DNA of 57,621 nucleotides from Myxococcota bacterium (GTDB taxonomy: Bacteria; Myxococcota_A; UBA796; UBA9615; JAKLKC01), in NCBI GenBank assembly GCA_023150875.1, contig JAKLKC010000044.1, forward strand, positions 1 to 57,621. Reading direction: 5' to 3'. Under the pieces are notes generated by a model that saw only the letters and a list, made by a program, of their open reading frames with translations, was not told the DNA's origin and ran no database searches. Below are positions 40,195 through 48,099 of the stretch, piece by piece; position 1 is the stretch's first letter, and every line of letters starts with the position of its first letter. A program made the translations under genes and the position numbers.

Positions 40195-43100
40195 ATGCAA
40201 GACCAGCGCCAGCATCCCTTCAACAGCAAGGCTTGTGCCCTGGCAGTCGCCCCGCTCCTACTGTTCCTCGTTCTTCCCACCGTTAGCCTGGCCGAGTACG
40301 ACGGCCCCGACCTCAAGGTCCCCGTCGCTGGTGGCTATCAGTGGAAGGTCAACGTCATGGTTGGAGATCTCGGTGGGGCTGGGGATAGCTACCATACCGG
40401 GGACAACTACTACTCAATCGATTTCGACAACAACTACTGGGAAGATGGCAACAACAGCGACCTGGATGCTCAGGATCCGCCCATCGACGTGTATGTCATC
40501 GCTGCCGCGGCGGGAACCGTAAGCCACGCCACCTCTGCAGGTGACTACTGCGAACAATGGGGAGATGACTGCTTCGTCAAAATCGACCATGGGGGGGGGT
40601 ATGTCACCGTCTATCGACACATGAAGGACGACTCCATTGTCGTCGAGGAGGGGCAGTGGGTCGAGCAGGGCCAGCCATTGGGAGTGATGGGGACCACTGG
40701 TGAGAGTGGTGGGATTCACCTCCACTTCCAGATTGAGGTGAAGGTTTGCGAAGACTGCGCAGACCCCTGGACGAGCCGCGAGGACGCGGCTGAATTCGAG
40801 GGCATGCTGCTCGAAGAAGGGACCTGGGAAAGCTATCTCGGCAGTCTCTACGGCGACGACAATCAATCGTACTTTCATTCGTCGTCGAACTACTATCTCC
40901 TCGACCTTCTGGACCGGCGTGAACAGTCCGAACTCGTAGTGCTCAACCCGTTCAGCGGGCATGCACCGGGGCTGACGGTGCTTGAGAAGCTCGGAACTCA
41001 ACGGGACGGGTGGCTACACACGTGGTCCGGGGGCCAAGGGATCACGTCCTCGGACTATGCCCAGGACGGCGTGCCGCTCGACGCGTACGTGCAGGACTAC
41101 GTCGGCGACGATGATGTTGGAAAGATGATCGTCCATCCGAACTCAAATATGGTCGTAGAGATTGACGGAAACGTCCTCGACGTGTGGGCCAACGCGGATC
41201 CCGTTCTGGCTGTGTCGCCAATGTGCGACGAAGCGACCACCTGGTACCTCGAACCAGAGCGAGGCCCAGCCTCCTGGCTCGGGCTTCCCATTACCGGCGT
41301 GTACCTGGGCGAGGGAGATAGATGGCGTCAGGACTTTCAAAGGGGTTATCTAGATCGTGATGCAGACCTGGATCTCGACGTGATGGACGTCAACTGCTAC
41401 GAATCGACACCGCCTGCGTGGTATGCGGGACGCTGGGACAAGGAGATATCGCCTGCCATCGCGACTGCATATGAGCGGAATGGTGCAGCAGAGGTAGTTG
41501 GGGCAGCTCTCGGCTCGGCGGTATCCAACGGTCGATTAGTGATTCAGGAGTTCGACGGGGGGCTTAACGAGCACAACGCGATCGTGATGCTCCACCCGGA
41601 CAACTGGGCGTATGTGCAGATGAACCCTGCATCCATCATCAGATCCGGTTTCTGGGAGTACTACCAGGACGAAGATGGCGTGGACACGCTGGGCGCTCCA
41701 CTCGGAGACGAGATCGGCACAGACGTTCTAGCGGGCACGCAGCGTGGCTACGACTCCGCGTGTGACCAAGACTCCGATGGGTGGGTGGACGGCGACGAGC
41801 GGCCAGATTGCATTCTGGAATACTGCCAGGACGACGATTATTCTGCCATGCAGCGCTTCGAGTGTGGAACCCTCTGCTACGAGCCCGCCTGGATCGGCGG
41901 CCTCGATAGGATTCCTGTCGATAGCTGTCCTGACGAACTCCTCGGTGGAGACGGCGAAGGCGACGGAGGCGGGGGAGAGGACCCACTGCCAGAGGTCCAT
42001 GACAATTCGGACTGCGGCTTGCTCGGGGTGGACTACGACGAGGAGCAGGACACCGATGGCGACGGGCTGGAGGACTACATCGAAGATGGGATCGGCACGT
42101 CCTGCCGGTACCCTGACTCGGATGGCGACGGGCTGACCGATGGTCAGGAGGTAGCCTACGGCTATCCACCGCTCATCGCTGACGGCGATGGCGACGGTCT
42201 GCTTGACGGGGAGGATCCAGATCCGGTTCGGGATAATGATGATGACGACGGCGATGGGTACAGCGAGGCGGACTCCGACTGCGACGACGCCGATCCGACT
42301 CGCCACCCCTACGCCGACGAAGTCTGCGACGATGATGTGGACCAGGACTGCAACAATCTGGACCTGGACTGCGACCCGGTGGACCTCCCTGACATGAGTG
42401 TCTGGACATTCGACCAGAGCGTGGCGGGAGTGAACAGGGAGGCGGACGGCGACGTTCTGTTCGACTATCACTGGAATATCTGGAGCATCTGGACCAACGA
42501 GACTTTCACCCCTCGGATCGAGGGGGAAGCGGTGATGGAGGTCGATGTCGATACAAGTGAAGGCTATGGCTACGCGACCGTCATTTTCGAGCAGATCGAC
42601 GACCCGGAGTTGGATGCCATCGACCTCCTTCAGTATAGCGTTGACAGTTACCTGAGCATGTGGGTCTACCTGACCTTCGCCGATCGCTTCAGCGGTGTCG
42701 ATCTGCTGTGGGGAAGCGACTCGGCAAACTACTGGCACGCGTGGACGGACTCCACCCTGGACGGGAACTCCTTTGAGGGCGGCTGGAATCAAGTCGCCTT
42801 TCATTGGCACGACGATCCTAGCGACCCCTTCATCCGCAAGGTGGGCAATCCCAACGCGAGCAGCATCAACTACATGGCCTTCGTCGTGCAGTACTACCTG
42901 CCCTATCCGCAGGACGAGATCTCCACGACCACGTTCTACTTCGACGACCTCCGCATCGATGACGAAATTCATCCGGACTTGGACGGTGACGGCGTGGAAG
43001 ACGCCCTCGATGCGTTCCCGGGTGATCCGGCCGACTGGGCAGACGGAGATGGCGACGGAGTCGGGGACAACGGCGATGCCTTCCCGAGCGATCCCGATGA

Positions 43101-44796
43101 GTGGGCCGATAGTGACCTTGACGGGACGGGCGACAATAACGATGCGTTCCCCGCCGATCCGAGCGAGTCGGCCGACGCGGACGGTGACGGGCTCGGCGAC
43201 GTCGGCGACTACTGCGACGAAACTCCGATGGGAGAGGCGGTGAATGCACTCGGATGCGACGAATCCGCCTTGGTCATTCTGCACCCGGCGGACGTGTTGA
43301 ATGCAGACTACTGGCTCGCCTCGCAGGACGCCACAGGCCTTTGGATCGACCAAGTAGAGAAGGTGCAGGGCGACAGCAGCATCGCGTTCTCGGTTGACAC
43401 CACGCGCGTTGCCAACAACTACGCTCAGGTATATGGGTACATCGACCCTCTCGGAAGACAGCTCGACCTTTCGTCCTACGCTGACGCGAGCACCCTCCTG
43501 GTCTGGGTGTACATTCCTGAGGTGACTGGGCTATCCCACTTTGAACTGCAGTGGGGACCTATGCTCGGGAGTGACTTCTGGGTCAAGTACGCGGATGCCG
43601 CGGCGTTCGACGTGCCATTTGAGACCGGGTGGAACAGCGTGGCATTCGCGTGGGATGCGAGCGCTACAGAGATCGGACTACCAGACCCGTCAGCGGTGAA
43701 CTCCTTCACGCTTGTCACGGTCTACGAGGAGGCGGTGTTCCCCTCTTACTCCGAGTTCAGGGTCGACGCGATTTCGATCACGCTCGACGTGGATGGGGAC
43801 GGCGTCGTGAATGCGGTTGACCAGTGCCCCTGGTCCCTCCCGGTCGATGCTGTGCTGGACGATGTCGACGAGGCTGGCTGTGTGGCGTCGGAGCGCGACA
43901 CCGACGGGGATGGCCTCACCGACTACGACGAGTGGTATCTCTACCACACCAATCCGGCGGAATCGGACACCGACGTGGATGGGCTCGTCGATGGAGACGA
44001 GATCGCCCTGTACGACACCGATCCGGCTGAGTCGGACACGGACGTGGATGGCCTGTCTGATGGTGAGGAGGTGACCGGGGGCACGAACCCCCTCGATGCC
44101 GATACCGACGATGACGAACTTGACGACGGCGACGAGATCGCCGCTGCCACGGATCCGCTCGTACCTGACTCTGATGGCGACGACCTTCTCGATGGTGAGG
44201 AGGTCGGGACCTTTGGTACTGACCCGTTGGTCGCCGACACCGATGGCGATAACCTGTCGGACGGATGGGAAGTGCGCGGTTATGACGCTGATGGGGACGG
44301 CGTCGTGGACGTCGATCTTGCATCGCTCGATGCGGATCCGCTGCACGCCGACTTCTATGTCGAAATCGACTGGATGAGCGTCATCGGGGACCACAACCAC
44401 AAGCCGAAGGGGCAGGCGATTACTCGCGTCACCAATACGTTTGCGGGTGCCCATGTGGACAACCCCGACGGGACGACGGGCATTCGTCTCCATGTAGATA
44501 CCGGAGCCTGGGGCGGCGGGACGTCGATCACCCATGACAGCGACCTGAGCCCGGTGTGGCGCGAGTTCGATGGCATCAAGGCCACCAGCTTCGACTCTCG
44601 GCGTGAGGCCGTCTTCCACTACGTGGTGTTCGGCCACCAGTACAGTGGAGGTTGCTCTCAAGGAGCTTCCCGTGGTTCCCCGGCGACCGACTCCCTGGTG
44701 ACCCTCGGGTGCCAGCCGGACCAGGTCGGCTCCGCCGCCGTGCAGGGCAATGCCCTGGCGAAGGAACTCAAGAAGGCGTGGCCCGGGGTGTGGTAG
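40195..44796 (+). CDS. exported M23 peptidase with Ca-binding repeats
   Basis: A 1,533-residue protein of visibly lower GC than its neighbours. It has a signal peptide (hydrophobic AVAPLLLFLVLPTVSLA, about 17-33). An M23/LytM-like domain follows with Zn ligands H67, D76 and IHLHF (His 175/177) plus H142. Next come Asp-rich type-3 repeats, a MopE-like Cys stretch (EVCDDDVDQDCNNLDLDCD), two similar beta-sandwich modules (about 735-930 and 1040-1190), more type-3 repeats (about 1235-1400), and a C-terminal domain with FHYVVFGHQYSGGCSQGASR. That last part resembles the start of secreted metalloproteases whose HExxH follows, but here no HExxH occurs and the protein ends early. It is likely a surface or secreted cell-wall enzyme, inserted between two lipoprotein copies. 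Confidence 0.85.
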   Translation: MQDQRQHPFNSKACALAVAPLLLFLVLPTVSLAEYDGPDLKVPVAGGYQWKVNVMVGDLGGAGDSYHTGDNYYSIDFDNNYWEDGNNSDLDAQDPPIDVYVIAAAAGTVSHATSAGDYCEQWGDDCFVKIDHGGGYVTVYRHMKDDSIVVEEGQWVEQGQPLGVMGTTGESGGIHLHFQIEVKVCEDCADPWTSREDAAEFEGMLLEEGTWESYLGSLYGDDNQSYFHSSSNYYLLDLLDRREQSELVVLNPFSGHAPGLTVLEKLGTQRDGWLHTWSGGQGITSSDYAQDGVPLDAYVQDYVGDDDVGKMIVHPNSNMVVEIDGNVLDVWANADPVLAVSPMCDEATTWYLEPERGPASWLGLPITGVYLGEGDRWRQDFQRGYLDRDADLDLDVMDVNCYESTPPAWYAGRWDKEISPAIATAYERNGAAEVVGAALGSAVSNGRLVIQEFDGGLNEHNAIVMLHPDNWAYVQMNPASIIRSGFWEYYQDEDGVDTLGAPLGDEIGTDVLAGTQRGYDSACDQDSDGWVDGDERPDCILEYCQDDDYSAMQRFECGTLCYEPAWIGGLDRIPVDSCPDELLGGDGEGDGGGGEDPLPEVHDNSDCGLLGVDYDEEQDTDGDGLEDYIEDGIGTSCRYPDSDGDGLTDGQEVAYGYPPLIADGDGDGLLDGEDPDPVRDNDDDDGDGYSEADSDCDDADPTRHPYADEVCDDDVDQDCNNLDLDCDPVDLPDMSVWTFDQSVAGVNREADGDVLFDYHWNIWSIWTNETFTPRIEGEAVMEVDVDTSEGYGYATVIFEQIDDPELDAIDLLQYSVDSYLSMWVYLTFADRFSGVDLLWGSDSANYWHAWTDSTLDGNSFEGGWNQVAFHWHDDPSDPFIRKVGNPNASSINYMAFVVQYYLPYPQDEISTTTFYFDDLRIDDEIHPDLDGDGVEDALDAFPGDPADWADGDGDGVGDNGDAFPSDPDEWADSDLDGTGDNNDAFPADPSESADADGDGLGDVGDYCDETPMGEAVNALGCDESALVILHPADVLNADYWLASQDATGLWIDQVEKVQGDSSIAFSVDTTRVANNYAQVYGYIDPLGRQLDLSSYADASTLLVWVYIPEVTGLSHFELQWGPMLGSDFWVKYADAAAFDVPFETGWNSVAFAWDASATEIGLPDPSAVNSFTLVTVYEEAVFPSYSEFRVDAISITLDVDGDGVVNAVDQCPWSLPVDAVLDDVDEAGCVASERDTDGDGLTDYDEWYLYHTNPAESDTDVDGLVDGDEIALYDTDPAESDTDVDGLSDGEEVTGGTNPLDADTDDDELDDGDEIAAATDPLVPDSDGDDLLDGEEVGTFGTDPLVADTDGDNLSDGWEVRGYDADGDGVVDVDLASLDADPLHADFYVEIDWMSVIGDHNHKPKGQAITRVTNTFAGAHVDNPDGTTGIRLHVDTGAWGGGTSITHDSDLSPVWREFDGIKATSFDSRREAVFHYVVFGHQYSGGCSQGASRGSPATDSLVTLGCQPDQVGSAAVQGNALAKELKKAWPGVW

Positions 44797-44986
44797 TCCG
44801 GTCGGATCGAGGGGGAGTCCTTGATTGCAAGCCTACCCGTTGGCAAAGTCAGGCACACGCGCGGAGCGCAGATGTCTCCTGGCCGCCGGCTTGCAGGGCC
44901 GCCAGCGCCCTCGTTAGCAGCTGCACTACCACCCCAGGGTAAGGGTAACACGTTGCGAGGCGCCTGCGCCGGTGGGATGCCGGACT

Positions 44987-45085
44987 TCAACTGTCCAGCG
45001 TAGGTGCCCCCTTCATCATTCCGTCGATCTCCTCGGCCTTCAGCCCCCCGATCCAGTTCGAGAATCGTCCGATTAGGCTCACCAT
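44987..45085 (-). other. short open frame at the right junction of the insertion
   Basis: On the minus strand, ATG 45085 to TGA 44987-44989 gives 32 residues, MVSLIGRFSNWIGGLKAEEI followed by DGMMKGAPTLDS. It looks protein-like rather than random and begins exactly where the second lipoprotein copy starts on the other strand. It may be the cut-off C-terminus of a gene lost at the junction. The surrounding 44797-45083 stretch shows no other gene. Confidence 0.25.
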
Positions 45086-45485
45086 GATGACGCTCGACGG
45101 CTGCGCCACCCTCGGCCAGTCGCGGACCGCCCAGGCGGTCGTCGCCGCCGCGGCCGCCCCCGCAGAGGACCTCGCCGTCGCCGCCCTGGACGCGGAGCTG
45201 GCGGCGCTCCCCGCCGACCCCGCCGGACTCCACGCCTGGTGCCTCTCCGCCGGCCTGACCCAGTCCGAGGCGGACCTGGTCGTCGCCGAGGCGGGCGCCG
45301 AGCTGGCCGCCGCCCTGGGCTCCCTCCCCCGCTACATCGACGATGGGGCCTTCGGTCGCCTCGCCCTGTCCGCCCTGGCCGGAAAGCGTCCCGAGGTCGT
45401 CGGCCCCCGCGACGCGGCGCGGTTCCTGCTGGCCTGGGCGGGCGCGCGGCGGGACGCGGACCCCTCGGCCGCCGGCGTGCCCTGA
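45084..45485 (+). pseudogene. second lipoprotein copy lacking the signal peptide
   Basis: Residues from DGCATLGQSRTAQAVVAAAA to LPRYIDDGAFGRLALSALAG match the intact lipoprotein at 39610-40053 almost throughout. The first residues are only MMTL before the old lipobox Cys, so the hydrophobic signal (about 15 residues) is missing. The C-terminus has diverged (GARRDADPSAAGVP). No Shine-Dalgarno sequence is visible. It is either a pseudogene made when the M23 segment inserted, or a cytoplasmic derivative. The frame is intact, so expression cannot be excluded. Confidence 0.7.
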
Positions 45486-45589
45486 GCGTCCGCCGGGACG
45501 AGGCGATGCGGCCCCGCGGCGCGGTTCCGTCTGGAACGGCACCCCGCCCGCCGCGGTTGGAAGCCCCGCGCCCGCGGCCGTGTTTCCGC

Positions 45590-45618
45590 TTGACACGCCC
45601 CCGCGCCCGTGGAGCGTT
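45590..45618 (+). promoter_or_regulatory. promoter candidate for the tandem peptide genes
   Basis: TTGACA at 45590-45595 is a consensus -35 in a region of nearly pure G/C, about 85 bp upstream of the first peptide start. The -10 is poor (AGCGTT after 17 bp, with TTGGAT slightly further on). No other gene lies between 45486 and 45677. Confidence 0.35.
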
Positions 45619-45677
45619 GGATGGGCCGCGGTCGGCGCCGGAGTTCCCCCGGGCCGCCCGCGGGTGGGAGGATTCAG

Positions 45678-45800
45678 ATGAAGCGCGCATCCCTTGTCGT
45701 GTTCGCGCTCGCCGGGGCGCTCCTCGTGGCGGGCACCGTCGTGGTCTCGAAGGCCCTCGAAGGCTCGGGCGTCGTCGCCGCCAATCCCTACGACAACTAG
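45678..45800 (+). CDS. tandem exported peptide 1
   Basis: A 40-residue protein, GGGAGG upstream of ATG 45678. Basic start (MKRAS), hydrophobic core (LVVFALAGALLVAGTVVVS), then a short tail KALEGSGVVAANPYDN. This is a signal-peptide or signal-anchor layout with a tail of about 17 residues. A 37-bp stretch (45746-45782) is identical to 45924-45960 in peptide 2, showing recent duplication. No known peptide family is recognised. Confidence 0.75.
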   Translation: MKRASLVVFALAGALLVAGTVVVSKALEGSGVVAANPYDN

Positions 45801-45858
45801 CCGGTCCGGGTCCGCCCGGCCGGGCGCCGCCGATCCGGCGTGCGCCCTGGGAGGGAAG

Positions 45859-45978
45859 ATGAAGAGCCGTCTCGCCCCGGTGCTGGCCGCCGCCGCCCTG
45901 CTGGTCGCCGGCACCGCCCTGGCCTCGAAGGCCCTCGAAGGCTCGGGCGTCGTCGCCGCCGAGCCCCACGAGAACTAG
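45859..45978 (+). CDS. tandem exported peptide 2
   Basis: A 39-residue protein, GGGAGGGAAG before ATG 45859. MKSR start, hydrophobic LAPVLAAAALLVAGTALA with a possible Ala-x-Ala cleavage site, tail SKALEGSGVVAAEPHEN. The closest relative is peptide 1. If cleaved by signal peptidase I, a 17-residue peptide would be released. Confidence 0.75.
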   Translation: MKSRLAPVLAAAALLVAGTALASKALEGSGVVAAEPHEN

Positions 45979-46022
45979 CCGCACCCCGCCGGGCCCCCGC
46001 CCGGCGCAGGAGGAGCATCCCC

Positions 46023-46142
46023 GTGAAGTCCCGAGTCGCGTTCGCCTTGCTGGTCGGCGCCCTGATGGTCGCCGGCACCGCCCTCGCCACCCACTTCGCC
46101 GGGGGCTCGGGCGTCGTCGCCGCCGAGCCCCACGGCAACTAG
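46023..46142 (+). CDS. tandem exported peptide 3
   Basis: A 39-residue protein from GTG 46023, with AGGAGGAGC upstream. MKSR start, hydrophobic VAFALLVGALMVAGTALA, tail THFAGGSGVVAAEPHGN. The tail keeps GSGVVAAEPH and the final Asn but differs before it, so the last 12 residues are the conserved part of the family. Confidence 0.75.
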   Translation: MKSRVAFALLVGALMVAGTALATHFAGGSGVVAAEPHGN

Positions 46143-46160
46143 CCCGCCCCGGAGGCCCCG

Positions 46161-46280
46161 ATGAAGAGCCGCATCGCCGCCCTGCTCGCCGCCGCCGCCC
46201 TCCTGGTCGCCGGCACCGTCGTCGTGACCGCGTCCATGCAGGACGGCGGCACCGTCGCCGCCAATCCCCTCGGCAACTAG
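46161..46280 (+). CDS. tandem exported peptide 4
   Basis: A 39-residue protein, GGAGG before ATG 46161, 18 bp after peptide 3. MKSR start, hydrophobic IAALLAAAALLVAGTVVV, tail TASMQDGGTVAANPLGN. The most divergent member, but it retains the G-x-V-A-A-N-P-x-x-N pattern at the end. All four have a strong Shine-Dalgarno sequence and stop with TAG. Confidence 0.75.
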   Translation: MKSRIAALLAAAALLVAGTVVVTASMQDGGTVAANPLGN

Positions 46281-46292
46281 CCCCTCCCCCGC

Positions 46293-46430
46293 GTGCTCCA
46301 CGCCTTCGCCTCCGGCCTGCTCGCGGGCCTGCTGCTCATCTCCGCCACCGTGTTCCTGACCCACTTCCTGGCCGACCTCGCCGCCTCGGCCCCGCCGCCC
46401 GGCGACGGCCCCGCCGGGGCGTCCCCCTGA
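46293..46430 (+). CDS. small TM protein after the peptide array
   Basis: A 45-residue frame from GTG 46293: a TM segment (FASGLLAGLLLISATVFLTH) and a Pro/Gly-rich tail (SAPPPGDGPAGASP). There is no Shine-Dalgarno sequence. It follows peptide 4 by 12 bp on the same strand, so may be translated by coupling. It is not related to the peptides. Confidence 0.4.
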   Translation: MLHAFASGLLAGLLLISATVFLTHFLADLAASAPPPGDGPAGASP

Positions 46431-46561
46431 GCCACTCGCCCGACCGGGACGAGCGCCGGAGGACCGCCGCCTTCCTGCTCGGGTGCCTCGCCGCCGCGGT
46501 CCCGGCGCTCGTGGACGGCCGCGTCCCGCTCGCTCGGCTCCCCGCCGGCCCCGCCGGGTAA
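46427..46561 (+). CDS. possible small hydrophobic protein with CTG start
   Basis: A 44-residue frame overlapping the previous stop by 4 bp (CTGA): charged start SHSPDRDERRRTAAF, a weakly hydrophobic middle (LLGCLAAAVPALV) and a short tail. Only a CTG start is available, so it may not be translated. It is listed because coupling and codon use are consistent with a real gene. Confidence 0.25.
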   Translation: MSHSPDRDERRRTAAFLLGCLAAAVPALVDGRVPLARLPAGPAG

Positions 46562-46691
46562 CCGGCGGCCGTCCCGCCCGCGGTCCCTCGCCGCTCGCCG
46601 CCGGCCTTCCCGCCCCGACGGGCTCCGCGCCCCGTCCGCCCGCGCTCCCGGGGGGCGGCTTCGTCCCGACGGCGCCGCCCGAGACCCCGAG

Positions 46692-46737
46692 TTGCCGTCC
46701 TGGACGCGCTCCTCGTACCATACTGAACGAACGTTCA
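46692..46737 (+). promoter_or_regulatory. promoter and palindromic operator of the 46.8-49.3 kb operon
   Basis: TTGCCG (46692-46697), 18 bp, then TACCAT (46716-46721) form a weak sigma70-type promoter. Directly after it TGAAC-GAAC-GTTCA (46724-46737) is a perfect 5-bp inverted repeat around 4 bp, where transcription would start. A repressor bound here would block initiation. The first gene starts 75 bp later. No regulator gene is adjacent. Confidence 0.5.
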
Positions 46738-46812
46738 ACGCCGTGCCGCCGGGGCCGGCGGCGGCGCCATGATGGCGGCCGGCACGAACGGCACCCCGCA
46801 GGAGGCGGATCG

Positions 46813-48099
46813 ATGGGCAGAACGCCAGGGAGCAGAAGACCCGACATCACCCGGGAGCCCGACGCCGAGTTCTGGCGGGAGGACCTGCGGATGGGGCAGT
46901 ACGACGACGTCCGGAGCGCCCGCGTCGACCCCGCCGCGTTCCGGAAGCGGCTCGCCCAGCGCATCACCGGCGCCGCCGCGATGAAGGTCGTGGCCTCGGA
47001 GCTGGGCGTCCGCAAGCCGGTGTCCCACAAGGATCTGCTCGACGCCCTCGCCGAGGAGGCGACCCTGGCGACGCACCTGCTGCTCGTGGCGGAGTTCGCC
47101 CAGTTCAAGCGCGACGCCCCGATCGCCGACGTCGTGGACCTGGCGCTGCCCGAGGCGGTGCGCGCCGGCATCCGTTCCGAGGCGGGGCGGTACGACCGGC
47201 TCGCCGCCCTCCTGCACCTGTACCTCGACGACCGGGACTGGCTCCGCTACGTCTTCGGCTTGAACGAGTGGCACCGCAAGGGCTCGGTGCCGATGGTGCT
47301 CGCGGGCCAGAGCGGCGCCCCGTTCCGGCCGTTCGCCGAGTTCGTCCGCGACCCGGCCGAGGTCGAGCACGCGGTGTGGGAGGCCAGAAAGCGCCACCCC
47401 GCCCGCAGGCTCACCTTCGAGCAGGTCATCCCCCGCGACGACGGCCGGTTCCTCCTGGTCGCCCGGCACGAGGTCAGGCGCGACCACCTGCGTCGCCCCG
47501 ACGACGGCCGCCTGGAGCACGGCTACCGCGAGGACCTGCTCTTCCTCCACTTCGCCGTAGACGGGACCGCGGTGGACCTCGTGGGCGAGCCGACCGCGCT
47601 CGTGGCGGCCGTCGCCGACGAGGTCGCCCGCGCCTGCTTCCGCTCCCGGGACTGTCGCTACGTCCCCGACCGCCAGCGGGCCACCGACGAGGCCATCCAG
47701 GCGTTCCTCCGCGCCGCCACCGATCCCGAGGACCCCCGCCGCGTCGCCCTGGTCGAGGTGATGGTGACCAGCTCGCCCCTGCCCGGCCACTCCCGGTTGC
47801 TGCTGACCGGCGAGGAGCCGGCGGCCGTGATCGCCGACGTCCTGCACATCGAGGGGACCTACGGCTCGCTGTTCGAGGACCTCGATGCCGTCGAGTGGGT
47901 GAAGGTGCTCCACGCCGGCAACCGGTGGCGCCTGACTTTCCCCCGGCCCGGCGACGCGCGGCTGGTGCAGTACATGGACGGCGGCGTCGACAAGAGGAAG
48001 TGCCGCCAGTTCGAGGCCTACCTGAACGAGCACTTCGGCCTGGTGGCGCGGCCCTCGGACAAGGCGGCCCCGGGACTGCCCGCGGGGGCGACCGCGTGA
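46813..48099 (+). CDS. unknown protein, first of a two-gene operon
   Basis: A 428-residue protein; ATG 46813 follows AGGAGG. The N-terminal part is helical (RKRLAQRITGAAAMKVVASE, HKDLLDALAEEATLATHLLL, then LHLYLDDRDWLRYVFGLNEW). The middle has RRLTFEQVIPRDDGRFLLVA. The C-terminal part has VLHIEGTYGSLFEDLDAVEW and RKCRQFEAYLNEHFGLVARP. No catalytic motif, TM segment or Cys cluster is recognised. It overlaps the next gene by 4 bp (GTGA), so the products are made together and probably interact. Presence in a mobile element with accessory genes makes a conflict or defence role possible, with no direct support. Confidence 0.8.
   Translation: MGRTPGSRRPDITREPDAEFWREDLRMGQYDDVRSARVDPAAFRKRLAQRITGAAAMKVVASELGVRKPVSHKDLLDALAEEATLATHLLLVAEFAQFKRDAPIADVVDLALPEAVRAGIRSEAGRYDRLAALLHLYLDDRDWLRYVFGLNEWHRKGSVPMVLAGQSGAPFRPFAEFVRDPAEVEHAVWEARKRHPARRLTFEQVIPRDDGRFLLVARHEVRRDHLRRPDDGRLEHGYREDLLFLHFAVDGTAVDLVGEPTALVAAVADEVARACFRSRDCRYVPDRQRATDEAIQAFLRAATDPEDPRRVALVEVMVTSSPLPGHSRLLLTGEEPAAVIADVLHIEGTYGSLFEDLDAVEWVKVLHAGNRWRLTFPRPGDARLVQYMDGGVDKRKCRQFEAYLNEHFGLVARPSDKAAPGLPAGATA

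Noticed and set aside
41728-43353. 541-residue minus-strand frame over the M23 gene
   Set aside because: Val/Ile-rich complement of Asp-rich repeats (GAC/GAT read as GTC/ATC); no start signal.
44821-45003. 60-residue plus-strand frame in the gap after the M23 gene
   Set aside because: No start signal or recognisable sequence; opposite to the more protein-like 44987-45085 frame.
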